Shown: piece by piece, positions 1-6,598 of the stretch
How positions within the stretch are numbered: the stretch's first letter is position 1
Layout of the letters: each line of letters begins with the position of its first letter
Origin: CAVSWN01 sp046728115
Lineage (GTDB): Bacteria > Acidobacteriota > Vicinamibacteria > Vicinamibacterales > CAVVIG01
Reading direction: 5' to 3'
DNA length: 6,850 nucleotides
Assembly: GCA_046728115.1 (NCBI GenBank)
Contig: JBKPDW010000536.1
Location: 1-6,850, forward strand
Notes under the pieces: model-generated
The model's database searches: none
Told to the model about the DNA's origin: nothing
The model's input: the letters and a program-made list of their open reading frames with translations, nothing else
Program-made: the position numbers and the translations under genes

Positions 1-30
1 TCGGCGTTTTGGCGTCATTCCCTAAGGTAA

Positions 31-64
31 GAGCCGGATGCGGGCAAGCCGCACGTCCGGATCT
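31..64 (+). ncRNA. Group II intron domain V
   Basis: This 34-nt hairpin is the catalytic core of group II introns and binds the metal ions used for splicing. The lower stem pairs 31-38 with 56-63, a two-base bulge (C54-G55) follows, and the upper stem pairs 39-43 with 49-53. The catalytic triad AGC is at 32-34. Two details differ from the commonest form: position 61 is A rather than U, giving G33-A61 instead of the usual G-U wobble, and the apical loop is a five-base GCAAG rather than a clean GNRA tetraloop. The overall size, bulge position and triad leave little doubt about its identity. Confidence 0.85.
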
Positions 65-103
65 GTGGAGGGGGTGCTCAGTGATGGGCATCCCTACTCC
101 GAC
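65..103 (+). ncRNA. Group II intron domain VI with branch-point A96
   Basis: Domain VI supplies the branch-point adenosine that attacks the 5' splice site to form the lariat. The basal stem pairs 67-70 (GGAG) with 97-100 (CUCC), U95-A96 is bulged, and a 9-bp stem pairs 71-79 with 86-94, with two G-U wobbles and a loop at 80-85. The bulged A96 is followed by seven bases ending in GAC, matching the usual branch-to-3'-splice-site distance and the 3'-terminal AY rule. This fixes the intron end at 103. Confidence 0.82.
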
Positions 104-544
104 TCTCGGAATACGCCCTCCGACAAACCCGGTACGGTTCACGGTCACGGTGCTGCTCCAGGCGGTGACGGCACAACCGTCGTTCGGCTGATAGCGGAAT
201 TCGTACTGCCCCGGCTGCGTCGGTGCGGTGAGCATGAATGTCCCGGAGGTCGCGCCGTTCGTCGACTGCGACCAGCCGTGGTCACAGTCTGCGGCTTGCA
301 GTCTGTAAAGCCCGATCCAGTCTTTCGCTCCGCCCCTCGAGGCGGTCCAACTCACACTCAGCTCGCCTCCAGGAGCGACGATGTTCGCGCTGGGAGTGAG
401 CGTGTATGTCGGTTGGATTGGGGGTGGTTGAGGGTTGGGCTGTACGTTCGATGGCACCGATGGCGAAGCGGGTCGGCCATCGCAGGCGGCCAATCCGTGG
501 GCAAACATTAGAAGCACGATAGAGGTTCCCGTTCGTCTTGCCAT
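104..544 (-). CDS. Lipoprotein with a WIGLY-type beta-sandwich domain, interrupted by the intron
   Basis: The frame starts at ATG 544-542 with an AAAGG Shine-Dalgarno-like sequence (555-559 on the other strand) ten bases upstream. Residues 1-21 form a lipoprotein signal: Arg at 3-4, a hydrophobic stretch, then the lipobox LAAC with Cys21 as the predicted lipidated residue. Residues 25-45 are a Pro/Ser-rich linker. About residues 46-136 form one beta-rich domain with DWIGLYR at 75-81, NGATSGTF, then PGQYEFRY, ending in VTVN. It resembles Ig-like/SKICH-like modules of secreted acidobacterial proteins. Cys87 and Cys124 could form a disulfide. It is presumably anchored in the envelope; its ligand is unknown. 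Native sequence ends at Arg147 (104-106), where the antisense intron begins. The reading frame continues without a stop through the intron to the window edge, so the product may carry an unnatural tail or be non-functional. Confidence 0.72.
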
Positions 545-640
545 CGCTGATTTACCTTTCTGGCGAAAAGAACCGCCGAACCCGGTTTCTACTCAGATCG
601 CGCAGACGGCTGCCCGATTGGGTCACTCGAGGCCGAAAGG

Positions 641-670
641 TTGCGATTGCCCCGCAGCCGACCCTATGAT
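641..670 (+). promoter_or_regulatory. Candidate sigma70-type promoter for the kinase gene
   Basis: TTGCGA (641-646) and TATGAT (665-670) are separated by 18 bases. The -10 box matches the consensus at five of six positions and the -35 at four of six. Initiation near 677 would give a leader of roughly 90 bases before the kinase start at 765. The site lies in the 220-bp region between the divergent lipoprotein and kinase genes. It is only a consensus match, and promoter rules in this phylum are poorly fixed. Confidence 0.3.
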
Positions 671-764
671 TCCGAAGCAATTCGTCGTGGCCCTCCATGA
701 CAAGGGCCGTTGCCACAAGCGTGAGAGCATGGCTCGAGTGTGAACCAGGTTCCGAGCTTCGCCG

Positions 765-3686
765 GTGATTGACGACAGATGGACGCGCGTGAAGGCATTG
801 TTTCAGGCAGCCATCGAGCGGCCGGCTGCCGAACGCAACGCCTTTGTGGCCGCCGCAGCCGCAGACGACGACACGTTGCGTCGTGACGTTGAGTCCTTGT
901 TGGCCTCGGACGCGGCGGGGGTCAGCTTCCTCGATCAGATGCCGCTTGCGGGCGAGGCCGCCCTTGCCGATTCTCGCCTTGACACACACGCAAGGATGGA
1001 CCCCACCCAATCCCACCAGGTTCTTGGCCCTCCTCATCTGATCGGCTCGTACGAAATCGTCGCGTTGCTTGGCGCAGGCGGCATGGGAGAGGTGTACCGC
1101 GCTCGCGACACGAAGCTGAATCGCGACGTGGCGCTCAAGGTCTTGCCGTCAGCGTTCGGATTAGAACCTGATCGCCTCGGACGGTTCAGGCGTGAGGCGC
1201 AATTGCTCGCCACCCTGAACCACCCGAATATCGCCGCCATCTACGGCGTTGAGGAATCAACCGACGTGCAGGCCCTGGTTCTGGAGCTGGCCGAGGGGCC
1301 GACACTTGCGGATCGGATTGCCCAGGGACGGGTGCCCTTGGATCTAGCTCTGTCGATCGCAAAGCAGATCGCCGAGGCGCTGGAGGCGGCCCACGAGCGT
1401 GGGATCATCCATCGCGACCTGAAGCCGTCCAATGTGAAAGTGCGACCGGATGGCGTGGTGAAGGTGCTGGATTTCGGGCTGGCGAAGGCGCTCGCGCCGG
1501 AGCCAGCCGAGAGCGCGACCATTGACCGGATGGGATCGCCGAACCTCGCCGCCGCGGCGACGCGCGAGGGACTCATCCTCGGCACCGCGCCATACATGTC
1601 GCCGGAGCAGGCGAAGGGGCAGGCCGTCGACAGACGCACTGACATTTGGGCGTTCGGCTGCGTGTGGTTCGAGATGCTCGCCGGCAGTCCGGCCTTTCGC
1701 GGCGAAACGGTGACCGACTTACTTGCGGCGGTGGTCAAAGACGACCCGGACTGGACCGCGCTTCCTGGCGAAATGCCGCACGGCGTCTACACGCTCCTTC
1801 GGCGATGTCTGAAAAAAGATCCCCGACAACGGTTACAGGCTATCGGCGACGCGCGCATCGAGATCGACGCGATCGACGAAATGTTGCGAACACGTCCCGA
1901 AATGAGCGCGGTCCCCGGTCGGTCGATGACGCGCACGAGGTGGCTACCGTGGGTCGCGCTCGCCGCGCTCACAGCAGGCGTTGTCATATGGGAGGCCCGG
2001 CGTCCCGTGGCGACCCCCGAGAACGCTCTGCCCACCGCTCAATTCCCGCTCGCCAATGCGCGGTTCACGCGCTTCACTGATTGGGAGGGCACAGAAGCCA
2101 GCGCGATAATTTCACCCGACGGAAGATTCGTTGCCTTTCTCGCAGACAAGGATGGTGAGCTCGACATCTGGATGAGCCAGGTGAGTACCGATAATTTTCG
2201 CAATCTCACCGCCGATGTTTCTGCGATGCAGCCTATCGGGCCTATCTTTCGGAAACTCGGCTTCTCGGGCGATGGCGCGGACATCTGGTTTACGCCTGAG
2301 AGCGGGCCGTCAATGGCACAGATGATCATTCCGCTCATGGGCGGCACGCCACGGCCCTTTCTCGACAAGGGCGTGACAGCTCCTTCCTGGTCTCCGGACG
2401 GCAATCGCCTGACGTACTTCAAAAACGGGGACGGCGACCCGTTGTTTGTCGCAGATCGCATCGGCGCTGACGCCCGGCAGATTCTCGAGGAGAAAGGCCT
2501 GCACCATCACAATCCGGTGTGGTCATCAGACGGCCAGTGGATCTATTTCGCGCGCGGGCGAGATCCGTCTGAAGCAATGGATGTGTGGCGGGTTCGGCCT
2601 TCGGGCGCGTCGCTGGAGCGGTTGACCGAGGGCGGTGTCGAACTGAATTTCCTGGCGCCGCTCGATACACGAACGGTGCTCTACGTCGCGCGCGCGGAGG
2701 ACCGGTCGGGACCTTGGCTGTGGGCGCTCGACGTCGAGCGCAAGGAAACTCGTCGTGCAAGCACGGGCCTCGGGCATTACACGTCAGTATCCGCCAGTCG
2801 CGACGGCCGCCGAGTCGTCGCCACAGTCGCCAACCCGATCGCCAAACTGTGGCGCGTGCCGCTGCTCGATCGTCAGGCCGAGGAACGAGACGTGCGACCG
2901 TACCCGATGCCAACCTCGCGCGCTCTGGCTCCGCGTTTCGCCGGGGCATCGCTCTTCTATCTATCCTCGCGCGGAACGGGCGATGGTTTGTGGCGCGTCC
3001 AGGATGGACAGGCGTCCGAAATCTCGCGGGGCGCAGACAGAGGGTTATCCGAGCCGCCGGCCGTGTCGCCTGACGGAAGCCGCGCTGCGATCATCGTCCG
3101 ACGAGAGGGAAAGCGGCGTCTGGTCGTTGTGTCAGCAGATGGCAGGAGCTCACGAACCTTGGCTCCGTCCCTCGACATTGAAGGGGCGGGCGGGCAAGAC
3201 GCCGCGGACTGGTCGTCGGATGGTGCGTGGATCGTGACAGGCGGCCGAGACACGCAGGGCGATGGATTGTTCAAAATCCCTGCGGACGGCGGCACGCCGG
3301 TCAGGCTCTTCGCCGGTCAGGCGGCAAATCCGGTCTGGTCTCCAAAAGGCGACTTGATTGTGTATGCAGGCAAGTTCTTCACTGGACAAGTCGAGCTTCG
3401 CGGGGTGCGACCGGATGGCACGCCTGTCGAGTTGCCGCTTGTGCGCACTCGCCCGGGCGGCTACCGCTTCTTGCCCAACGGAGCGGGCCTCGTCTACCTC
3501 CCGTTCATTCCGTCGCTCGATTTCTGGCTGTTCGACTTTGCCACGAAAGCGCACCGTCAGCTCACACACCTCAGCAATCAGGGCGCCCTCGCGACGTTCG
3601 ACATCACTCCCGATGGGCAGGCCATCGTGTTCGACCGCTCGCGCGAGAACTCGGACATCGTCCTTATCGATCTGCCGAAGCAGTAG
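765..3686 (+). CDS. Transmembrane Ser/Thr protein kinase with C-terminal PD40 beta-propeller
   Basis: This is a Hanks-type (PknB-like) Ser/Thr kinase of 973 aa that should phosphorylate cytoplasmic proteins in response to an envelope signal. Residues 1-60 form the helical leader common in acidobacterial kinases of this type, ending in VESLLASD, which supports the GTG start despite no clear Shine-Dalgarno sequence. The kinase domain spans about 93-375: glycine loop GAGGMGEV (103-110), ATP-binding Lys125, alphaC Glu144, catalytic HRDLKPSN (216-223, Asp218), DFG (236-238), GTAPYMSPEQ (273-282) and DIWAFG (293-298). All catalytic residues are present, so it is predicted active. One membrane segment lies at 393-410. 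The rest is a propeller with repeated SPDG-like turns at about 450, 501, 543, 587, 678, 768, 817, 859 and 948. The propeller should be outside the cytoplasmic membrane; its ligand is unknown. The gene ends at TAG with no clear terminator. Confidence 0.95.
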   Translation: MIDDRWTRVKALFQAAIERPAAERNAFVAAAAADDDTLRRDVESLLASDAAGVSFLDQMPLAGEAALADSRLDTHARMDPTQSHQVLGPPHLIGSYEIVALLGAGGMGEVYRARDTKLNRDVALKVLPSAFGLEPDRLGRFRREAQLLATLNHPNIAAIYGVEESTDVQALVLELAEGPTLADRIAQGRVPLDLALSIAKQIAEALEAAHERGIIHRDLKPSNVKVRPDGVVKVLDFGLAKALAPEPAESATIDRMGSPNLAAAATREGLILGTAPYMSPEQAKGQAVDRRTDIWAFGCVWFEMLAGSPAFRGETVTDLLAAVVKDDPDWTALPGEMPHGVYTLLRRCLKKDPRQRLQAIGDARIEIDAIDEMLRTRPEMSAVPGRSMTRTRWLPWVALAALTAGVVIWEARRPVATPENALPTAQFPLANARFTRFTDWEGTEASAIISPDGRFVAFLADKDGELDIWMSQVSTDNFRNLTADVSAMQPIGPIFRKLGFSGDGADIWFTPESGPSMAQMIIPLMGGTPRPFLDKGVTAPSWSPDGNRLTYFKNGDGDPLFVADRIGADARQILEEKGLHHHNPVWSSDGQWIYFARGRDPSEAMDVWRVRPSGASLERLTEGGVELNFLAPLDTRTVLYVARAEDRSGPWLWALDVERKETRRASTGLGHYTSVSASRDGRRVVATVANPIAKLWRVPLLDRQAEERDVRPYPMPTSRALAPRFAGASLFYLSSRGTGDGLWRVQDGQASEISRGADRGLSEPPAVSPDGSRAAIIVRREGKRRLVVVSADGRSSRTLAPSLDIEGAGGQDAADWSSDGAWIVTGGRDTQGDGLFKIPADGGTPVRLFAGQAANPVWSPKGDLIVYAGKFFTGQVELRGVRPDGTPVELPLVRTRPGGYRFLPNGAGLVYLPFIPSLDFWLFDFATKAHRQLTHLSNQGALATFDITPDGQAIVFDRSRENSDIVLIDLPKQ

Positions 3687-3844
3687 GCAATCCAAACTTC
3701 ACCTGGCGCCCGATTGACCTGAGACTGATCGCTGGTGCCGGTGGAGATCGAGTGGTTCTGCGCTTGCGTCTGTCGACGAGCGGCGTGTGCGCGCGTCGGA
3801 CTATCATTGGCGCGAGACCTCAATTCTTCCGTGGTGTGATCCCT

Positions 3845-4615
3845 ATGGTCGACCTTGCCGCAATCCGAAACGGCCTGGCCCAGGGCCAGTTCTTCCTGGA
3901 GTACTTACCCACCATCTCGCTGACCGACGGTCAGTGTCTCGGCGCGGAGGCGCTCATCCGATGGCGTACGCCGACGCGGATCGTCCCACCCGCTGAGTTC
4001 ATCCCGCGCGCCGAAAATACGCCTCTGTCCGGGCTGCTCACCTACTGGGTGATGGACACGATCGCCGCCGAATTGGGCGACTGGCTGCTCGCGAACCGCG
4101 ATGCGCACGTCAGCTTCAACGTACCGCCGGAAATCCTCGGTCGCGGTGGTATGGAATATGTCGCAAGCAAATCCGGATTGGTCGAACAGGCTTCGCAGGT
4201 GATCCTGGAGATCACTGAACGGTCGGTGCCCGACCCGCTCGGAGTCCAATCAATCGACCTGGGTGGGAAGATGGGGATCAAGGTCGCCTTGGACGACGTC
4301 ACACTCGTCGGCTGGGCCAATGTGGCGATTCTGGCACGGTGCGCTCTTTATGCAATCAAACTCGACAAATCATTGATCGACCAGATTCGGCCGCAATGCT
4401 CCGCTCCCGAATGGCTCGAGTCGGTCATGGCGTTGTTGGAATCGTCGCGATTGCTCGTGATCGCCGAAGGGGTGGAAACGGAACAGCAGGTCACGACACT
4501 CCGTGCGGCGAATATTCAGGCGGCGCAGGGTTACTACTTCTCGCCGCCGATTCCCGCGCCGGCGTTCATGGCTTTTCATCGTGCCAGGAGGGCCGCCGGA
4601 ATGAACTCGCGTTGA
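3845..4615 (+). CDS. Stand-alone EAL-domain protein (cyclic di-GMP phosphodiesterase or sensor)
   Basis: A single EAL domain fills nearly all 256 residues, with no GGDEF, PAS or membrane segment, so it should be cytoplasmic. EAL enzymes hydrolyse cyclic di-GMP to linear pGpG. The metal- and substrate-binding residues are all visible: Glu35 in GAEALIRW, Asn92 in FNVPP, Glu122 and Glu125 in LEITE, Asp150-Asp151, Lys172 in IKLDK, Glu208 in AEGVE, and Gln228 in AAQGYYFSPP. Loop 6, normally DDFGTGYSS, reads DDVTLVGWAN (150-159). In the published grouping of EAL domains, intact catalytic residues with a degenerate loop 6 mark a class of uncertain or reduced activity, so it could be a weak enzyme or a c-di-GMP receptor. 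ATG 3845 is chosen because the domain begins immediately after it and a weak GGTG lies eight bases upstream; GTG 3836 is an alternative. It lies 158 bp after the kinase gene and may or may not share its transcript. Confidence 0.9.
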   Translation: MVDLAAIRNGLAQGQFFLEYLPTISLTDGQCLGAEALIRWRTPTRIVPPAEFIPRAENTPLSGLLTYWVMDTIAAELGDWLLANRDAHVSFNVPPEILGRGGMEYVASKSGLVEQASQVILEITERSVPDPLGVQSIDLGGKMGIKVALDDVTLVGWANVAILARCALYAIKLDKSLIDQIRPQCSAPEWLESVMALLESSRLLVIAEGVETEQQVTTLRAANIQAAQGYYFSPPIPAPAFMAFHRARRAAGMNSR

Positions 4616-4894
4616 CGCAGCACACGCGTACCTGCGACGACGGAGCCCGCGCGGTCGTCCACCTCTTCGGTTCGGGTCCGCGGCGAGCGGCTTCTTGCTC
4701 TCCCGCTAATCGCTGCGGAAACCTTCAGCGCAGGCTCAAGATTCCGGATGAGACTCCGGCAGGACGGAGCCGGATCCCTCTCGCCGACGAGTACGCGCTT
4801 CCTCGAAAACGCGCCAAAGTCCTTGGATCCTAACACTTCCAGCCTGACACGTGCTGATGGCTCGCAGGGTACGCGCTCTGCTTCCTGAGACCCC

Positions 4895-5323
4895 GTGGTC
4901 ACACGCTTGCTCGTTGGCTGCTGTCTGATGGCCCTCTGCGTGACCATCCACGCCGGCGGTCTGACATGGGCGCTGCGAAGGCTGCGCCGATCTGCTGCGC
5001 CGGCACAGCGGTTCTGGTCCAGCACCTGGCTGTTCATTCTCGTCGCCGTGTGGATCGTGCTGCTGCACCTGGTCGAGATCTCCGTTTGGGCAGTGGTCTA
5101 TTTCTGGAACGGCGCAATGGCCGATTTTCAGTCGGCCTTGTACTTCAGCGCCGTAACGTACACGACGACCGGCTACGGCGATGTCGTGCTGCCGAAGGAG
5201 TGGCGGCTCGACGGCGGGGTCGAGGCACTGACGGGCATCTTGATGTGTGGATGGTCGACCGGCTTCTTTTTCGCGATCGTGAACCGCCTGTATGAGCCGC
5301 AAACCCGGACAACCAGCCCCTGA
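4895..5323 (+). CDS. Small K+ channel-like membrane protein (Ion_trans_2 type pore)
   Basis: This 142-aa inner-membrane protein carries the K+ channel signature TTTGYGD (90-96), with GYG at 93-95 as the selectivity filter, preceded by the pore helix FQSALYFSAVTYT. Hydrophobic segments lie at about 5-27, 44-71 and 109-133, the last two flanking the pore as in two-helix K+ channels; the first is extra. His58 and Glu61, in HLVEI, are polar residues inside the second segment. There is no RCK, cyclic-nucleotide or other cytoplasmic gating domain; the C-terminus is a short tail. A channel of this form would work as a tetramer. The GTG start is kept because it includes the whole first hydrophobic segment; ATG 4928 (residue 12) would cut into it, and neither has a good Shine-Dalgarno sequence. 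Its 3' end overlaps the exchanger gene, implying a shared mRNA. Ion selectivity is inferred from the filter only. Confidence 0.85.
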   Translation: MVTRLLVGCCLMALCVTIHAGGLTWALRRLRRSAAPAQRFWSSTWLFILVAVWIVLLHLVEISVWAVVYFWNGAMADFQSALYFSAVTYTTTGYGDVVLPKEWRLDGGVEALTGILMCGWSTGFFFAIVNRLYEPQTRTTSP

Positions 5324-6425
5324 CATGGCTCCTTCCTTCAAGCCGTCCATCACCTGGCTCGTGGCTTTCATCCCGGTCACGCTCGCGCTCGAGTACGCGC
5401 ATGTCCCCGCGCCAATCCTTTTCTTCTCGGCCGCGCTGGCGATCCTGCCGATCGCGCGGCTGATCGTACTTTCGACTGAGCAGCTGGCGACGCGCACGGG
5501 CGATGCCATCGGCGGTCTGCTCAACGCCACCTTTGGCAACGCGCCGGAGCTGATCATCGCGCTGGTCGCGCTCAGAGCCGGCTTGTTCGACATGGTGCGT
5601 GCGTCGATCATCGGCGCGATTCTCGCCAACTTGATGCTCGCCACCGGCGTGGCGTTCCTGCTCGGCGGTCTTCGGTATCACACGCAGGAATACAACGCCG
5701 GCGCGGCGCGGCTCTACAGCTCGATGATGTTGATCTCGGCGGTCAGTCTCGGCGTCCCGAGCGCGTTCAATCGTTTCTTCTCGCCGGAAGGCACCATCCG
5801 CGAGGAGAAGCTCGTGAACCTCGGAACCGCATTCGTGCTGCTCGCCGCCTACGGTTTGTATCTCGTCTTCCTTTTGAAGACCCACCCGGACTATTTCCAG
5901 AGCGTCACCGTGACCGAAGTGGAGCACGGCCACGAAGGTCCGCAGTGGAGCCTTGGCAGGGCTGTCGGCAGCCTTCTCGGCGCTTCGGCCCTGGCGGCAT
6001 GGATGAGTGAAATCCTCGTCGGTGCCGCCGAGGGGACGGGCAAGGCGCTCGGCATGTCCGACGTGTTCATCGGGATCGTCTTTCTGGCCATAATCGGCGG
6101 CGCGGCCGAGAGCGGGTCGGCGATCGCGATGGCGCGTAAGAACAGGCTGGATCTTACCGTCGGCATCGCGATGGGCAGCAGCATCCAAATCGCGTTGTTC
6201 GTCGCGCCGGTCCTGGTGCTCGCGAGCGGCCTGCTCGCCCCACAGCCCCTGGAACTCTCCTTCAGCCGCGCCGAGCTCGGGACGCTGTTCCTCGGCGTGC
6301 TGGTCGGCGCCATCGTGGCGGGCGACGGCCGGTCGAACTGGTACAAGGGCGTTCAGCTCGTGCTCGTGTACGTGATGATCGCCATCCTGTTCTATTTCCT
6401 GCCCGAAGGCTCACGCCCACCATGA
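5292..6425 (+). CDS. cax: CAX-family Ca2+/H+ exchanger
   Basis: A multi-spanning membrane protein of the cation/Ca2+ exchanger superfamily that should export Ca2+ (or another cation) from the cytoplasm in exchange for protons. The first alpha repeat is clear: GGLLNATFGNAPELIIALVA at 74-93, with Asn83 and ion-binding Glu86. The second lies at about 261-300: IIGGAAESGSAIAMARKN with Glu273, then DLTVGIAMGSSIQIALFVAP. The family's usual second-repeat wording is GNAAEH; here Asn is Gly and His is Ser, though the central Glu is kept. A charged loop near EVEHGHEG lies between the two halves. Length (377 aa) is normal for bacterial CAX proteins. ATG 5292 gives a 32-bp overlap with the channel gene; ATG 5325 (residue 12), one base after the channel's TGA, is equally plausible and would suit translational coupling. 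Neither start has an obvious Shine-Dalgarno sequence. Confidence 0.93.
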   Translation: MSRKPGQPAPDMAPSFKPSITWLVAFIPVTLALEYAHVPAPILFFSAALAILPIARLIVLSTEQLATRTGDAIGGLLNATFGNAPELIIALVALRAGLFDMVRASIIGAILANLMLATGVAFLLGGLRYHTQEYNAGAARLYSSMMLISAVSLGVPSAFNRFFSPEGTIREEKLVNLGTAFVLLAAYGLYLVFLLKTHPDYFQSVTVTEVEHGHEGPQWSLGRAVGSLLGASALAAWMSEILVGAAEGTGKALGMSDVFIGIVFLAIIGGAAESGSAIAMARKNRLDLTVGIAMGSSIQIALFVAPVLVLASGLLAPQPLELSFSRAELGTLFLGVLVGAIVAGDGRSNWYKGVQLVLVYVMIAILFYFLPEGSRPP

Positions 6426-6481
6426 CGAGGCGAATGGTTCATCATCCGTTCATCGTCGCTCGGTTACGATTCGCGAGCGGG

Positions 6482-6500
6482 CAGCGATTCGAATCAGCTG
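6482..6500. repeat. Imperfect palindrome upstream of the last gene
   Basis: The core GATTCGAATC (6486-6495) is a perfect 10-bp palindrome. CAGC on its left pairs with GCTG on its right after one unpaired A (6496), giving 9-bp arms. CGATTCG also occurs as a direct copy at 6467-6473. It lies between the exchanger stop and the exported-protein start. There is no loop or T-run, so a terminator is unlikely; a regulator-binding site is possible, but nothing identifies a regulator. Confidence 0.3.
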
Positions 6501-6598
6501 TCGACGCGGACGTCCCTTGTCGCCCGAAGCAAGTTTTCCCAGCCGAACGGGGACGCGCACGCGTCGCCCACAAACGTCTGCGCGCGTGGAGTCCCATC

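Larger units (their letters stand above)
1..103 (+). mobile_element. Group II intron, 3' end (partial, continues left of window)
   Basis: This is the 3' end of a self-splicing, retrotransposing group II intron. The sequence folds into the two diagnostic terminal domains in the right order and spacing: domain V (31-64) with the AGC catalytic triad, then domain VI (65-103) with a bulged A seven bases before a terminal GAC. The 3' splice boundary is therefore placed between 103 and 104. Positions 1-30 would be the end of domain IV, where the reverse transcriptase/maturase gene normally lies. Two + frames stop there (TAA at 23-25 and at 28-30), so either could be the maturase C-terminus, but too little is visible to choose. 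The wording around domains V and VI resembles bacterial chloroplast-like (CL) introns; that subclass is from memory. The intron opposes the lipoprotein gene on its right, so it cannot be spliced from that gene's mRNA. Confidence 0.85.

Noticed and set aside
1..30. Annotating the maturase C-terminus
   Set aside because: Two frames end within 30 bases and neither shows a diagnostic motif, so the correct one cannot be chosen from this window.
38..511. A 157-codon + strand frame across the intron end and lipoprotein gene
   Set aside because: It runs through domains V and VI and antisense to a frame with a good lipobox and beta-domain motifs. No domain is recognisable in it.
3227..3844. In-frame N-terminal extension of the EAL protein overlapping the kinase gene
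   Set aside because: The upstream part is an out-of-frame reading of the kinase propeller and lacks any domain. The EAL domain starts right after ATG 3845.
4754..4769. CTCCG/CGGAG hairpin after the EAL gene as a terminator
   Set aside because: Only five base pairs and no T-run follows; such hairpins are frequent by chance at this GC content.
4736..5644. A 302-codon - strand frame across the 4616-4894 gap and the channel gene
   Set aside because: Low-complexity, no domain, and it runs antisense to the channel pore motif and the exchanger repeat. Treated as a shadow frame.
5145..6188. A 347-codon open frame on the - strand opposite the exchanger
   Set aside because: It is very rich in Arg, Asp, Glu and His with no recognisable domain, and lies antisense to a clear CAX gene. 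It is a product of high GC content.
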